Translations under genes and position numbers: made by a program
The notes under the pieces: generated by a model
What the model was told of the DNA's origin: nothing
Databases searched by the model: none
Seen by the model: only the letters and a program-made list of their open reading frames with translations
From: Methylophilus sp.
GTDB lineage: Bacteria > Pseudomonadota > Gammaproteobacteria > Burkholderiales > Methylophilaceae
Direction of reading: 5' to 3'
Length of the DNA: 64,000 nt
Assembly (NCBI RefSeq): GCF_008015755.1
Contig: NZ_SSGF01000011.1
Span: forward strand, 41,731-105,730
In this document: piece by piece, positions 52,879 through 61,488 of the stretch
Layout: the number at the start of each line of letters is the position of its first letter
How positions within the stretch are numbered: the first letter of the stretch is position 1

Positions 52879-53961
52879 TTACTCTTCTGCGGCATGTTTC
52901 TCACGACGCGCTTTCACTGCTGCAGCTAGCGTTTCGAGCACAGCCACAGAGTCATCCCAACCCAGGCATGCATCGGTAATCGACTGGCCATAATTCAGGC
53001 TGCAGCCTGGCGAGTGGTCCTGACGTCCCTCGTTCAGATGAGATTCCAGCATCACGCCGATAATACGCGCATCGCCTGCAGTTAGTTGCTTGGCGACATC
53101 ATCCACCACGAGCATCTGGTTTTTATATTGTTTTTGGCTATTTCCATGACTGCAATCAACCATTAGCACTGGCGCTAAGCCAGCCTCGGCCAACTGGTCG
53201 CACACGGCTGATACACTTTGTGCATCATAATTAGGGGCTTTTCCACCACGTAAAATCACATGGCAATCTTCATTGCCTTTGGTGGCAAAAATGGCAGACT
53301 CACCTTCTTTTGTCATCGACAAAAAGTGATGTGGGCTGGCTGCTGTTTTAATGGCATCGATCGCAACCTTGGCGCCGCCATCGGTACCATTTTTAAACCC
53401 TACCGGGCATGATAATCCAGACGCTAATTCGCGGTGGATTTGCGACTCGGTGGTGCGTGCGCCAATCGCACCCCAGCTGACTAAATCAGCGGTATATTGT
53501 GGTGACACCACATCCAAGAACTCAGTCGCGGCAGGCATGCCAATTTCGTTGACGTCTAGCAAAAAACGGCGGGCTTTTTCGAGACCAGCATTAATATCAT
53601 AAGTGCCATCGAGGTGCGGATCATTGATCAGCCCTTTCCAGCCTACCGTGGTGCGTGGCTTTTCAAAATACACACGCATCACGATCAACAACTCACCGGC
53701 CAAGCGTGTACGTACCTCCAGCAAACGTTTGGCATACTCCATCCCCGCTTCGGTATCGTGAATCGAACATGGACCCACAATCACTAATAAACGGTCATCG
53801 CCTTGATGCAAAATATGGTGGATCGCCGTGCGGGTTTTAAGGATGTTTTGTGTGCTGACCGTACTTTCTTGCAGGCGCGACAACAACTCGGCCGGTTTTA
53901 CCAGCGGTTTAATCTCCAGCACGCGTACATCATCGGTAGCAAATTTTTCGTATACAGTCAT
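52879..53961 (-). CDS. 3-deoxy-7-phosphoheptulonate (DAHP) synthase, class I
   Basis: Condenses PEP and erythrose 4-phosphate in the first shikimate step. A 360-residue AroFGH-type protein with LLVIVGPCSIHD, VYFEKPRTTVGWKGLINDP, GARTTESQIHRELASGL, GFKNGTDG, HVILRGGK and VDCSHGNSQK, all active-site segments of class I enzymes. The N-terminal 45 residues are the short regulatory arm of amino-acid-controlled isozymes. Which amino acid inhibits it cannot be told. The ATG at 53961 overlaps the hisC stop by one base, so translation is coupled. The gene ends the gyrA-serC-pheA-hisC operon, where tyrA-aroA would often follow. Confidence 0.94.
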   Translation of the reverse strand: MTVYEKFATDDVRVLEIKPLVKPAELLSRLQESTVSTQNILKTRTAIHHILHQGDDRLLVIVGPCSIHDTEAGMEYAKRLLEVRTRLAGELLIVMRVYFEKPRTTVGWKGLINDPHLDGTYDINAGLEKARRFLLDVNEIGMPAATEFLDVVSPQYTADLVSWGAIGARTTESQIHRELASGLSCPVGFKNGTDGGAKVAIDAIKTAASPHHFLSMTKEGESAIFATKGNEDCHVILRGGKAPNYDAQSVSAVCDQLAEAGLAPVLMVDCSHGNSQKQYKNQMLVVDDVAKQLTAGDARIIGVMLESHLNEGRQDHSPGCSLNYGQSITDACLGWDDSVAVLETLAAAVKARREKHAAEE

Positions 53962-55070
53962 CACTTCAAAATCTTTTCCAGCACTTCTAAAAAGCGTGCA
54001 TTTTCACTAAACAATCCAATGCTGACGCGCAAATAATCTGGCATCTCATAATTTGCCACCGGGCGCACAATCACGCCCTGCTTAAGCAAGGCCTGGTTGA
54101 CGGCACTGGCGTTCGTCACTTTAAAGCTGACAAAGTTACCATAAGACGGAATATAGCTCAGACCCAGTTGCTCCAGTCCCTGCGTAATCTGCGTCATACC
54201 AGCTTGATTAGCAGCATAACTGCGTGCCACAAAATCCTCATCTTGCAATGAGACAGTCGCGGCCACTTGCGCTAGGCTATTGACGTTAAATGGCTGGCGC
54301 ACGCGGTTCATCAAGTCAGCTAGTGTGGCATGCATCACACCAAAGCCCACACGCAACCCTGCCAGGCCATAAGCCTTGGAAAAAGTGCGTGAAATAATCA
54401 GGTTTTCAAACTCGGCCAGCCAGCCTATAGCCTCAGACTTATCGACCGAAGACAAATATTCATCGTAAGCTTCATCTAGCACGACCAGAATATGCCTGGG
54501 CACTTGCTGTAAAAAAGCTTTTAAATCAGTTTTGCTAATAAGAGTGCCTGTTGGGTTATTGGGGTTTGCCACAAAAATCAATTTGGTTTTTGGCGTGATC
54601 GCCTTTAGAAAACCAGGTAAATCATGGCCAAATTCAACCGCTGGAACGACCACGCCCTTAGCGCCGACCGCCTTTGTCACCAATTGATACACGGCAAATG
54701 CATGCTGGGAGTAAATGGTCTCATCGCCCGCCGTCAAGAAAGCACGTGCTGCCAACTCCAGAATGTCATTTGAACCGTTACCAAATACGATCTGTGCCGG
54801 TTGTACGCCAAACTTGTGGCTTACGGCATCACGCAAGGCAAAGCTATTGCCATCCGGATAACGGGCAATTTCATAAATGGCTTCTTCAAGCGCCATTTGG
54901 GCCTTGGGACTCATGCCAAGTGGATTCTCATTAGAAGCTAGTTTAACGATATCGGCTTCATTGAGCCCCATTTCACGGGCTAATTCACTGATCGGTTTGC
55001 CACCCTGGTATGGCGCAATGGCACGAATATTGGCAGGGGCTAATGCTGATAAAGGCTCGGATGACGACAT
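53961..55070 (-). CDS. hisC: Histidinol-phosphate / aromatic aminotransferase
   Basis: PLP-dependent aminotransferase of 369 residues. Landmarks are KLASNENPLGMSPKA, YPDGNSFALRDAVS, FGNGSNDILELAARAF, FVANPNNPTGTLI, VLDEAYDEYL and the lysine motif SRTFSKAYGLAGLRVGF. This is the HisC2-type protein common in the betaproteobacterial pheA operon. It can act on histidinol phosphate or on prephenate/phenylpyruvate-type aromatic substrates, and the context favours an aromatic role. It is between pheA (8 nt) and the DAHP synthase gene (1-nt overlap). Confidence 0.93.
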   Translation of the reverse strand: MSSSEPLSALAPANIRAIAPYQGGKPISELAREMGLNEADIVKLASNENPLGMSPKAQMALEEAIYEIARYPDGNSFALRDAVSHKFGVQPAQIVFGNGSNDILELAARAFLTAGDETIYSQHAFAVYQLVTKAVGAKGVVVPAVEFGHDLPGFLKAITPKTKLIFVANPNNPTGTLISKTDLKAFLQQVPRHILVVLDEAYDEYLSSVDKSEAIGWLAEFENLIISRTFSKAYGLAGLRVGFGVMHATLADLMNRVRQPFNVNSLAQVAATVSLQDEDFVARSYAANQAGMTQITQGLEQLGLSYIPSYGNFVSFKVTNASAVNQALLKQGVIVRPVANYEMPDYLRVSIGLFSENARFLEVLEKILK

Positions 55071-55078
55071 AGAATGAT

Positions 55079-56161
55079 TTAAATAATAGCGGTTGGGTAA
55101 GAGCCCAACACTTTGAGTAAAGTTGCACGTTCGGCAAGATCTTTAAGTGCCGCCTGGACTGCTGGCTGTTGTTGATGACCTTCAATATCCACAAAAAACA
55201 CGTAATTCCATAAGTTTTGACGCGAAGGCCGTGATTCCAGCTTGGTCATGCTCACGTCATGGCGTGAAAACGGCTCTAGTAGTTGCAAAACGGCGCCTGG
55301 TTTATTGTGCGCACTCATGACAAGCGAGGTTTTATCTTGACCAGAAGGTGCAACACCATGATTGCCAATTACCAGAAAACGCGTGGTATTCTTCGGGTCA
55401 TCCTCTATATTTTCAGCCAAAACATGCAAATCAAATAACTCAGCAGCACGCTTGCTGGCGATGGCCGCTGCAAAGGTACCTTCACTTGCGACGAGCTCGT
55501 GGATCATTTGTGCAGCACGCGCATTACTTGTGACCGCCTCACGTGCCGCATTTGGCAAGTGTTTGTTTAACCACTCGTGGCATTGCGACAACGATTGCGC
55601 ATGAGAAAAAACATGGCTGATCTGACGTATATCTTGCTGAGCAGACAATAAGCAATGATGGACTGGCAACGTCACTTCACCAATCACCTGCAACGGGCTC
55701 GACAATAGTAAGTCTAGAGTAATGCCAACCGCGCCTTCGGTCGAGTTTTCTACTGGCACCACTCCGTAATCTGCCTGACCTGCTTCCACCGTGCGGAAGA
55801 CTTCATCGATACTTGCGCACACCACGGCCTGGCGCCCCTCGCCAAACTGCTTGAGCGCGGCCTCTTCACTATAGGTACCCAAAGGTCCCAGAAAAGCAAT
55901 CGACAACTCTTTCTCTAGTGCACGACAATTGGACATAACTGCGCGAAAAATGTGACTCACAGCCTCAGGTGCTAACGGACCTTGATTCTCAGCCTGCAAG
56001 CGTCGAATAATTTGCGCTTCACGCTCTGGACGATAAATAACACCGTCATCTTTCAAATGCCCGATCTCACGAGCCAGCGCTGCCCGCTGATTGACCAGCG
56101 ACAGCATCTGCGCATCTATCGCATCAATTTTGTCTCTAAATTGTTTTAATAAATCAGACAT
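55079..56161 (-). CDS. pheA: Bifunctional chorismate mutase / prephenate dehydratase (P-protein)
   Basis: Makes phenylpyruvate from chorismate. The 360-residue protein has the chorismate mutase domain at residues 1-90 (LKQFRDKIDAIDAQMLSLVNQRAALAREIG), the dehydratase domain at about 92-270 (AFLGPLGTYSEEAA, VPVENSTEGAVG, NTTRFLVIG), and an ACT domain at about 280-355 (SAHNKPGAVLQLLEPF, MTKLESRPSR) that should bind phenylalanine for feedback inhibition. Gaps are 22 nt to serC and 8 nt to hisC. Confidence 0.95.
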   Translation of the reverse strand: MSDLLKQFRDKIDAIDAQMLSLVNQRAALAREIGHLKDDGVIYRPEREAQIIRRLQAENQGPLAPEAVSHIFRAVMSNCRALEKELSIAFLGPLGTYSEEAALKQFGEGRQAVVCASIDEVFRTVEAGQADYGVVPVENSTEGAVGITLDLLLSSPLQVIGEVTLPVHHCLLSAQQDIRQISHVFSHAQSLSQCHEWLNKHLPNAAREAVTSNARAAQMIHELVASEGTFAAAIASKRAAELFDLHVLAENIEDDPKNTTRFLVIGNHGVAPSGQDKTSLVMSAHNKPGAVLQLLEPFSRHDVSMTKLESRPSRQNLWNYVFFVDIEGHQQQPAVQAALKDLAERATLLKVLGSYPTAII

Positions 56162-56183
56162 TTAAAATATATAATTAAGTTTT

Positions 56184-57263
56184 TTATGAGTGAGCTTGTT
56201 CAAATGCCTGCATAAATTCGACCAGCGCTTTCACACCTTCAATCGGCATGGCGTTGTAAATGCTGGCACGCATGCCACCGACTGAGCGATGGCCCTTCAG
56301 TTGCAGCAAGCCGTGTGTCTCTGCCGCTTTTAAAAAGGCATCGTTGAGGCTTTCATCACGCAAGCGGAACGGAATATTCATCCGTGAACGATAAGCCGGT
56401 GCAATGTCATTGGCGTAAAACTCAGTTTGATCCAAGAAGTCATACAACAAATTGGCTTTGGCGATATTGATTTTCTCAATGGCCTCCACGCCGCCTTGTG
56501 CCAGTAACCACTCGAACACCAAGCCCGCGATATAAATGCTGTAGGTGGGCGGCGTATTAATCATGCTCTGATTATCCGCCTGCGTTTTCCAATGAAAAAC
56601 AGCGGGCGTTAAAGGTGATGCCTGCGTCAATAAATCTTCACGCACAATCACCAGACACAAGCCAGCCGGTCCGATATTTTTTTGCGCACCACCGTAAATG
56701 ACACCATATTTTGAAACGTCAATTGGCCGCGAGAGAATATGTGAAGACATATCAGCCACAATCGGCACACCATGGGTCTCAGGTACGTCTAAGAACTCGA
56801 CACCGTTAATGGTTTCATTGGTGCAGTAATGCACATAAGCCGCGTCTTTATTGAGCTTCCAATCAGCAAAAGCTGGCACCGTGGTAAAACCACTGGCCTC
56901 AGCATTCGCAGCAATATTAATCTCACCATAGACTTTGGCATCATCAACACTTCGCTTACTCCAGGCGCCTGTAACCACGTAATCCGCAGACTTCCCGTTG
57001 AGCAAATTCATTGGGATGATAGCATTTTCGCCAATGGCGCCTCCTTGCAAAAACAATACTTTGTAATTGGACGGGATGGCCAACAATTTGCGAAAATCAG
57101 CTTCTGTTTTCTCCAGGATGCTAGTGAACTCTTTACCACGGTGTGACATCTCCATCACGCTCATGCCAGAGCCGTGCCAGTCAAGCATTTCAGCTTGTGC
57201 ACGCTCAAGTACTGGTTTAGGGAGCACGGCAGGACCGGCAGAAAAATTAAAAATCTGTTTCAT
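56184..57263 (-). CDS. serC: Phosphoserine aminotransferase
   Basis: Converts 3-phosphohydroxypyruvate to phosphoserine, and also serves pyridoxal phosphate synthesis. The 359-residue PLP enzyme starts with [20 protein letters not shown], has the LLFLQGG-type segment ([20 protein letters not shown]), [31 protein letters not shown] with the Schiff-base lysine, and [13 protein letters not shown] at the end. It is 24 nt downstream of gyrA in the conserved gyrA-serC-pheA-hisC order. Confidence 0.96.
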   Translation of the reverse strand: MKQIFNFSAGPAVLPKPVLERAQAEMLDWHGSGMSVMEMSHRGKEFTSILEKTEADFRKLLAIPSNYKVLFLQGGAIGENAIIPMNLLNGKSADYVVTGAWSKRSVDDAKVYGEINIAANAEASGFTTVPAFADWKLNKDAAYVHYCTNETINGVEFLDVPETHGVPIVADMSSHILSRPIDVSKYGVIYGGAQKNIGPAGLCLVIVREDLLTQASPLTPAVFHWKTQADNQSMINTPPTYSIYIAGLVFEWLLAQGGVEAIEKINIAKANLLYDFLDQTEFYANDIAPAYRSRMNIPFRLRDESLNDAFLKAAETHGLLQLKGHRSVGGMRASIYNAMPIEGVKALVEFMQAFEQAHS

Positions 57264-57287
57264 GCGTGTGTGTATTCTTTACTCTAC

Positions 57288-59861
57288 TTATTCTTCAGAC
57301 TCGTCACCATCATCGTCGGTCTCAACAATCTTCTCCAGACCTGACAATTTTTCACCTTCACCCAGGTTAATCAGGGTGACGCCTTGTGCTGCACGACCCA
57401 TATCGCGGATTTCTTTTACGCGTGTACGGATCAAAACGCCACCGGTCGTAATCAGCATGATTTCATCGTCTGCTGTCACCAACCTTGCCGCCACAGCCAA
57501 ACCGTTACGCTCACTGATGGCAATTGCTTTCACACCTTGCGTACCACGGCCAGAATGACGGAACTCAGACAACACGGTACGTTTACCGTAGCCATTCTCA
57601 GTAGCAACTAACACCGACTGCTGGTCATTCTCAGCAATCAGCAAGGACAGAACCTGTTGTTTAGAGGCTAGTTTCATGCCGCGTACGCCACGCGTTGCAC
57701 GACCCATAGGACGAACATCATCCTCAGTAAACCACACGGCTTTACCGCCATTAGATACCAGCACAATGTCGTTCTTGCCATTAGTCACTTCGGCACCAAT
57801 CAGGTAGTCACCTTCATCCAAGTTAATGGCGATAATGCCTGACTTACGTGGATTGGCAAACTCGGTCAGCGCAGTCTTCTTCACAGTGCCTTTGGCTGTT
57901 GCCATAAATACAAAGTGACTTTCATCGAACTCTTTCACCGGCAAAATGGCGTTGATTTTCTCGCCCTCTTCCAACGGGAAAAGGTTCACAATCGGCTTGC
58001 CACGGCTGACACGGCTACCTTGCGGCACCTCGTAAACCTTCAGCCAATAGACACGGCCACGGCTGCTGAAGCACAGAATGTAATCATGCGTATTCGCCAC
58101 AAACATCTTGTCGATGAAGTCATCTTCTTTGGTCGCTGCGGCTTGTTTGCCACGGCCACCACGGCGCTGGGCGCGGTACTCATCCAAAGGCTGAGATTTC
58201 ACATAACCGGTGTGTGATAAAGTCACCACCACATCTTGCGGCGTAATTAGGTCTTCGAGCGACAAATCTTGTGTATTTTGCTCGATTTCAGAACGTCGTT
58301 TGTCGCCAAACATCTTCTGAATTTCATTTAATTCTTCAACAATAATCGCAGTCACACGCTCGGGTTTTGCCAAAATATCCAGCAAGTCTGCAATCACATC
58401 CATGACTTCTTTGTACTCGTTGACGATCTTATCTTGCTCAAGGCCGGTCAGGCGTTGCAAGCGCATTTGCAGAATTTCCTGCGCCTGCACATCAGACAGT
58501 TTATAGCCATTTGGCGTCATGCCAAAATCAACCGACAAACCTTCAGGACGTGAGGCTTCCATGGCCGCACGTTTAAGCATTTCCTCTACCACTGGTGAGT
58601 TCCAGCTACGCGCCATCAACTCTTTTTTGGCTTCTGGCGGCGTTGGTGCCGCTTTGATGATTGCAATCATGTCATCTACGTTGGCCAGCGCAACCGCAAG
58701 GCCTTCGAGCACATGTCCGCGATCACGCGCTTTGCGCAACTCGAATACAGTACGACGCGTCACTACTTCGCGGCGATGGCGCAAGAAGGCTTCCAGCATT
58801 TGCTTGAGGTTGAGCAAACGTGGCTGGCCATCCATCAAGGCCACCATGTTCATGCCAAACGTATCTTGCAGTTGTGTTTGCTTGTAGAGGTTATTTAAAA
58901 TCACCTCTGGCACTTCACCACGCTTGAGTTCAATGACCACACGCATACCAGACTTGTCAGACTCGTCACGCAGATCGGAGATACCCTCGATCTTTTTCTC
59001 GTTAACCAGCTCGGCGATTTTTTCAATCAGTGTTTTCTTGTTAACTTGGTAAGGCAGCTCATCAATGATAATGGATTGACGACCACCGGCTTTGTCCAAG
59101 TCTTCAAAATGGGTACGGCCACGCATCACCACCCGGCCGCGGCCAGTGCGATAACCTTCTTTGACACCTACGGTGCCATAAATAATGCCAGCCGTTGGGA
59201 AGTCAGGCGCTGGAATCAACTCAATCAGCTCATCAATGGTGATCTCAGGATTCTCTAACAGCGCAAAACAGGCGTTGAGCACTTCATTGAGGTTATGTGG
59301 CGGAATGTTGGTCGCCATGCCCACCGCAATCCCCGAGCTGCCGTTAATCAGCAAGTTAGGGATGCGCGCTGGCATAATCAGTGGCTCATGCTCGCTGCCA
59401 TCGTAGTTGGGGCCAAAGTCTACAGTTTCTTTGTCTATGTCTGCCAGCAACTCGTGTGCAATCTTAGACATGCGGATTTCGGTGTACCGCATTGCGGCCG
59501 CATTGTCACCATCGACAGAACCAAAGTTACCTTGGCCATCGACCAGCATATAGCGCAATGAAAAATCTTGCGCCATACGCACGATGGTGTCATACACCGC
59601 CGTGTCACCGTGAGGGTGGTATTTACCGATGACGTCACCAACAATACGGGCAGATTTTTTATAAGGCTTGTTATAGTCGTTAGATAGCTCGTGCATGGCG
59701 AACAACACGCGTCTGTGCACAGGCTTTAAACCATCGCGAACATCGGGAAGCGCACGGCCAACAATCACGCTCATGGCGTAATCAAGGTAGCTGCGACGCA
59801 TCTCGTCTTCTAAGCTGATAGGCAGGGTTTCTTTAGCAAATTGATCTGGAGACTGACTCAT
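57288..59861 (-). CDS. gyrA: DNA gyrase subunit A
   Basis: Breakage-reunion subunit of DNA gyrase, 857 residues. The N-terminal [28 protein letters not shown], the quinolone-region [14 protein letters not shown], and the catalytic Tyr126 in [10 protein letters not shown] are clear. The C-terminal beta-pinwheel begins near 520 and carries the GyrA box QRRGGRG, which identifies gyrase rather than ParC. The position equal to E. coli Ser83 is Thr87 and the Asp87 equivalent is Asp91; Thr is the natural residue in several species. An acidic tail ([11 protein letters not shown]) closes the protein. It is the first gene of the serC-pheA-hisC operon. Confidence 0.97.
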   Translation of the reverse strand: MSQSPDQFAKETLPISLEDEMRRSYLDYAMSVIVGRALPDVRDGLKPVHRRVLFAMHELSNDYNKPYKKSARIVGDVIGKYHPHGDTAVYDTIVRMAQDFSLRYMLVDGQGNFGSVDGDNAAAMRYTEIRMSKIAHELLADIDKETVDFGPNYDGSEHEPLIMPARIPNLLINGSSGIAVGMATNIPPHNLNEVLNACFALLENPEITIDELIELIPAPDFPTAGIIYGTVGVKEGYRTGRGRVVMRGRTHFEDLDKAGGRQSIIIDELPYQVNKKTLIEKIAELVNEKKIEGISDLRDESDKSGMRVVIELKRGEVPEVILNNLYKQTQLQDTFGMNMVALMDGQPRLLNLKQMLEAFLRHRREVVTRRTVFELRKARDRGHVLEGLAVALANVDDMIAIIKAAPTPPEAKKELMARSWNSPVVEEMLKRAAMEASRPEGLSVDFGMTPNGYKLSDVQAQEILQMRLQRLTGLEQDKIVNEYKEVMDVIADLLDILAKPERVTAIIVEELNEIQKMFGDKRRSEIEQNTQDLSLEDLITPQDVVVTLSHTGYVKSQPLDEYRAQRRGGRGKQAAATKEDDFIDKMFVANTHDYILCFSSRGRVYWLKVYEVPQGSRVSRGKPIVNLFPLEEGEKINAILPVKEFDESHFVFMATAKGTVKKTALTEFANPRKSGIIAINLDEGDYLIGAEVTNGKNDIVLVSNGGKAVWFTEDDVRPMGRATRGVRGMKLASKQQVLSLLIAENDQQSVLVATENGYGKRTVLSEFRHSGRGTQGVKAIAISERNGLAVAARLVTADDEIMLITTGGVLIRTRVKEIRDMGRAAQGVTLINLGEGEKLSGLEKIVETDDDGDESEE

Positions 59862-59990
59862 TCTTGACCCAATTTATAGTTAAAAGTTATCACGCGATTT
59901 TAGCATATTTAGCGCGATCCGGCTCGCCTAATCACGGCTGCCAAGCCAATTAACCATAGGGCACTGACATCAAACTCGGCAGAAAAAACA

Positions 59991-60014
59991 ATGGGGAGCA
60001 AATTTGCTCCCCAT
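59991..60014 (-). terminator. Intrinsic terminator of metZ
   Basis: ATGGGGAGCAAATTTGCTCCCCAT is a perfect 24-nt palindrome followed on the minus strand by TGTTTTTTC. It starts 31 nt after the metZ stop. Confidence 0.88.
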
Positions 60015-60044
60015 GAAGTGATGCTTGGCGTCAGCGATATGGCA

Positions 60045-61232
60045 TTAAGCGTGTGTCAACAACTTCAAATCAGCTTTCAGGTCATCTACATGCTCTAAAC
60101 CAACGGCAATCCTGACCAAGTTATCTTTAATGCCCGCCTCTGCACGAGCTTCAGCGCTCACACGGCTATGCGTGGTCGTTGCCGGATGCGTGATGGTAGA
60201 TTTGGCATCTCCCAGATTAGCCGTGATCGAGATCAGTCGTGTCGCATCAATTAAGGCCCACGCGGCTTCTTGCGCTGTCTGACCCGCTTTTGGTTTCACC
60301 TCAAAAGTCACAATGCCACCACCCAAGCGCTGCTGTTTTTGTGCCAGCCCATACTGCGGATGTGATGGTAAACCCGGGTAATAGACGCGATCAACGCCAG
60401 GCTGTTGTTCTAGCCACTGCGCTAATGCCAGCGCACGTGCTGCATGGGCTTCCATACGCACTTGCAAGGTTTCCAGCCCTTTGACGAATACCCAGGCATT
60501 AAAGGCACTCATGGTGACGCCTGCCGTACGCAAGAAGCCATAGACTGGCTCCATCAAGGCCTTGTTACCAAGTACCGCGCCGCCCAAGACCCGGCCTTGG
60601 CCATCGATATACTTTGTCGCAGAGTGAATCACAATATCTGCACCCAGTTTGAGTGGCTGTTGCAATGCTGGCGTACAAAAGCAATTATCCACCGCCAGGT
60701 AGGCACCTGCGGCATGTGCCACTTCAGCCAATTTGGCGATGTCGCCGACTTCAGTCAGCGGGTTAGACGGGGTTTCTGCAAAAAACAATTTTGTATTGGG
60801 TTTGGCAGCAGCTTTCCATGCTTCCACGTCAGTGAGTGACACCAGGGTCACTTCCAGGCCCCAGCGCTTGAGAATATTGGTAAACAATTGCACGGTGGTG
60901 CCAAAAATACTGCGCGAAGCAACGATATGGTCACCCGCACTACAAAGCCCCATGATGCAGGCTAGAATGGCGGACATGCCGCTCGACGTAGCCACACACT
61001 GCTCGGCGCCTTCCAGCGCTGCCAGCTTATCCTGGAACATGGTCACAGTTGGGTTGGTAAAACGCGAGTAAATATTCCCCGGCTCAGTACCGCCAAAACG
61101 GGCCGCCGCCTGCGCGGCACTGTTAAAGCGAAAGCTGGAATTTAAAAATAAGGCTTCTGAGTTCTCGCCGAATTCGGTAGTTAATGTGCCGGCACGCACC
61201 GCCAGCGTTTCTAAATGATATTGATCGTTCAT
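60045..61232 (-). CDS. metZ: O-succinylhomoserine sulfhydrylase
   Basis: Makes homocysteine directly from O-succinylhomoserine and sulfide. A 395-residue PLP enzyme of the Cys/Met metabolism family. Features are LETLAVRAGTL, YSRFTNPTV, the ATSSGMSAILA loop, AETPSNPLTEVGDI, VDNCFCTPALQQPL and the lysine motif IHSATKYIDGQGRVLGG. The FNSAAQAAARFGG opening is typical of MetZ, as is its place behind purF in betaproteobacteria. GAGG stands 4 nt before the ATG. The 256-nt leader holds a promoter, a SAM-II-like aptamer and a terminator, so expression should fall when S-adenosylmethionine is high. Homology alone could fit a cystathionine gamma-synthase, but the residues and context favour MetZ. Confidence 0.93.
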   Translation of the reverse strand: MNDQYHLETLAVRAGTLTTEFGENSEALFLNSSFRFNSAAQAAARFGGTEPGNIYSRFTNPTVTMFQDKLAALEGAEQCVATSSGMSAILACIMGLCSAGDHIVASRSIFGTTVQLFTNILKRWGLEVTLVSLTDVEAWKAAAKPNTKLFFAETPSNPLTEVGDIAKLAEVAHAAGAYLAVDNCFCTPALQQPLKLGADIVIHSATKYIDGQGRVLGGAVLGNKALMEPVYGFLRTAGVTMSAFNAWVFVKGLETLQVRMEAHAARALALAQWLEQQPGVDRVYYPGLPSHPQYGLAQKQQRLGGGIVTFEVKPKAGQTAQEAAWALIDATRLISITANLGDAKSTITHPATTTHSRVSAEARAEAGIKDNLVRIAVGLEHVDDLKADLKLLTHA

Positions 61233-61308
61233 GATTCCTCAAACTTCCGTCCGCTGCGGACATTCCAGTACAAGCTTCGTGGCTTGCGCTCACCTAGGCT
61301 TGCGCCTT

Positions 61309-61341
61309 GGACAATAAAAACCCGGGACAATAAAAAACCCG
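61309..61341. repeat. Short tandem duplication in the metZ leader
   Basis: GGACAATAAAAACCCG (61309-61324) is directly followed by GGACAATAAAAAACCCG (61325-61341), identical but for one A. The second copy supplies the T tract of the leader terminator. Confidence 0.85.
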
Positions 61342-61365
61342 TTTCAGCATTGCGCTAAAACGGGT
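61332..61365 (-). terminator. Leader terminator (attenuator) of metZ
   Basis: On the minus strand ACCCGTTTTAGC-gcaat-GCTGAAACGGGT with one T-G pair, followed by TTTTTT. It lies 6-10 nt after the SAM-II-like aptamer and 100 nt before the metZ ATG. The TTTAGCG in its 5' arm and loop edge can pair with CGCTAAA of the aptamer, giving a plausible antiterminator. Confidence 0.85.
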
Positions 61366-61370
61366 CTTTG

Positions 61371-61451
61371 GGCTCTCGCTTTAGCGGTATTTATAATGCG
61401 CTCGCAAGCTGAGTTTGGCTTCGTTTAAAGTTCGCCACTCAAATCAGCGCA
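61371..61451 (-). promoter_or_regulatory. SAM-II-type riboswitch aptamer upstream of metZ
   Basis: Minus-strand RNA: P1 UGCGCU pairs with AGCGCA. P1 is followed by GAUUUG and, after a loop, by GCUUGC-G-AGCGCA. Next comes UUAUAAA and, 4 nt on, GCUAAAG. These blocks, in this order and spacing, match the SAM-II pseudoknot consensus as I remember it (GAUUU, CUUGC, UAUAAA-like A/U triplex strand, GCUAAA). The L1 loop is longer than usual and contains an extra possible hairpin (GAGUGGC / GCCaaACUC). The gene behind it, metZ, is a classic SAM-II target. The transcript would start right at P1. Assignment to the related SAM-V class is possible. Confidence 0.82.
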
Positions 61452-61456
61452 ACTTC

Positions 61457-61485
61457 ATTAAACGCCTTTTACAGGCGGCTGTCAA
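61457..61485 (-). promoter_or_regulatory. Sigma-70 promoter of metZ
   Basis: TTGACA (61485-61480), a 17-nt spacer, and TTTAAT (61462-61457). The predicted start is near 61450, the first base pair of the aptamer. The -35 box begins 3 nt after the purF stop codon. Confidence 0.8.
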
Positions 61486-61488
61486 CCT

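Noticed and set aside
59595-59625. Thr at the gyrA position equal to E. coli Ser83, as a quinolone resistance change
   Set aside because: Thr is the normal residue there in several species and the Asp87 equivalent is intact, so no resistance claim is justified.
61332-61365. Reading the hairpin as the plain terminator of purF
   Set aside because: It lies over 120 nt past the purF stop and behind a good promoter and aptamer, so it fits better as the attenuator of metZ, though it would also stop purF read-through.
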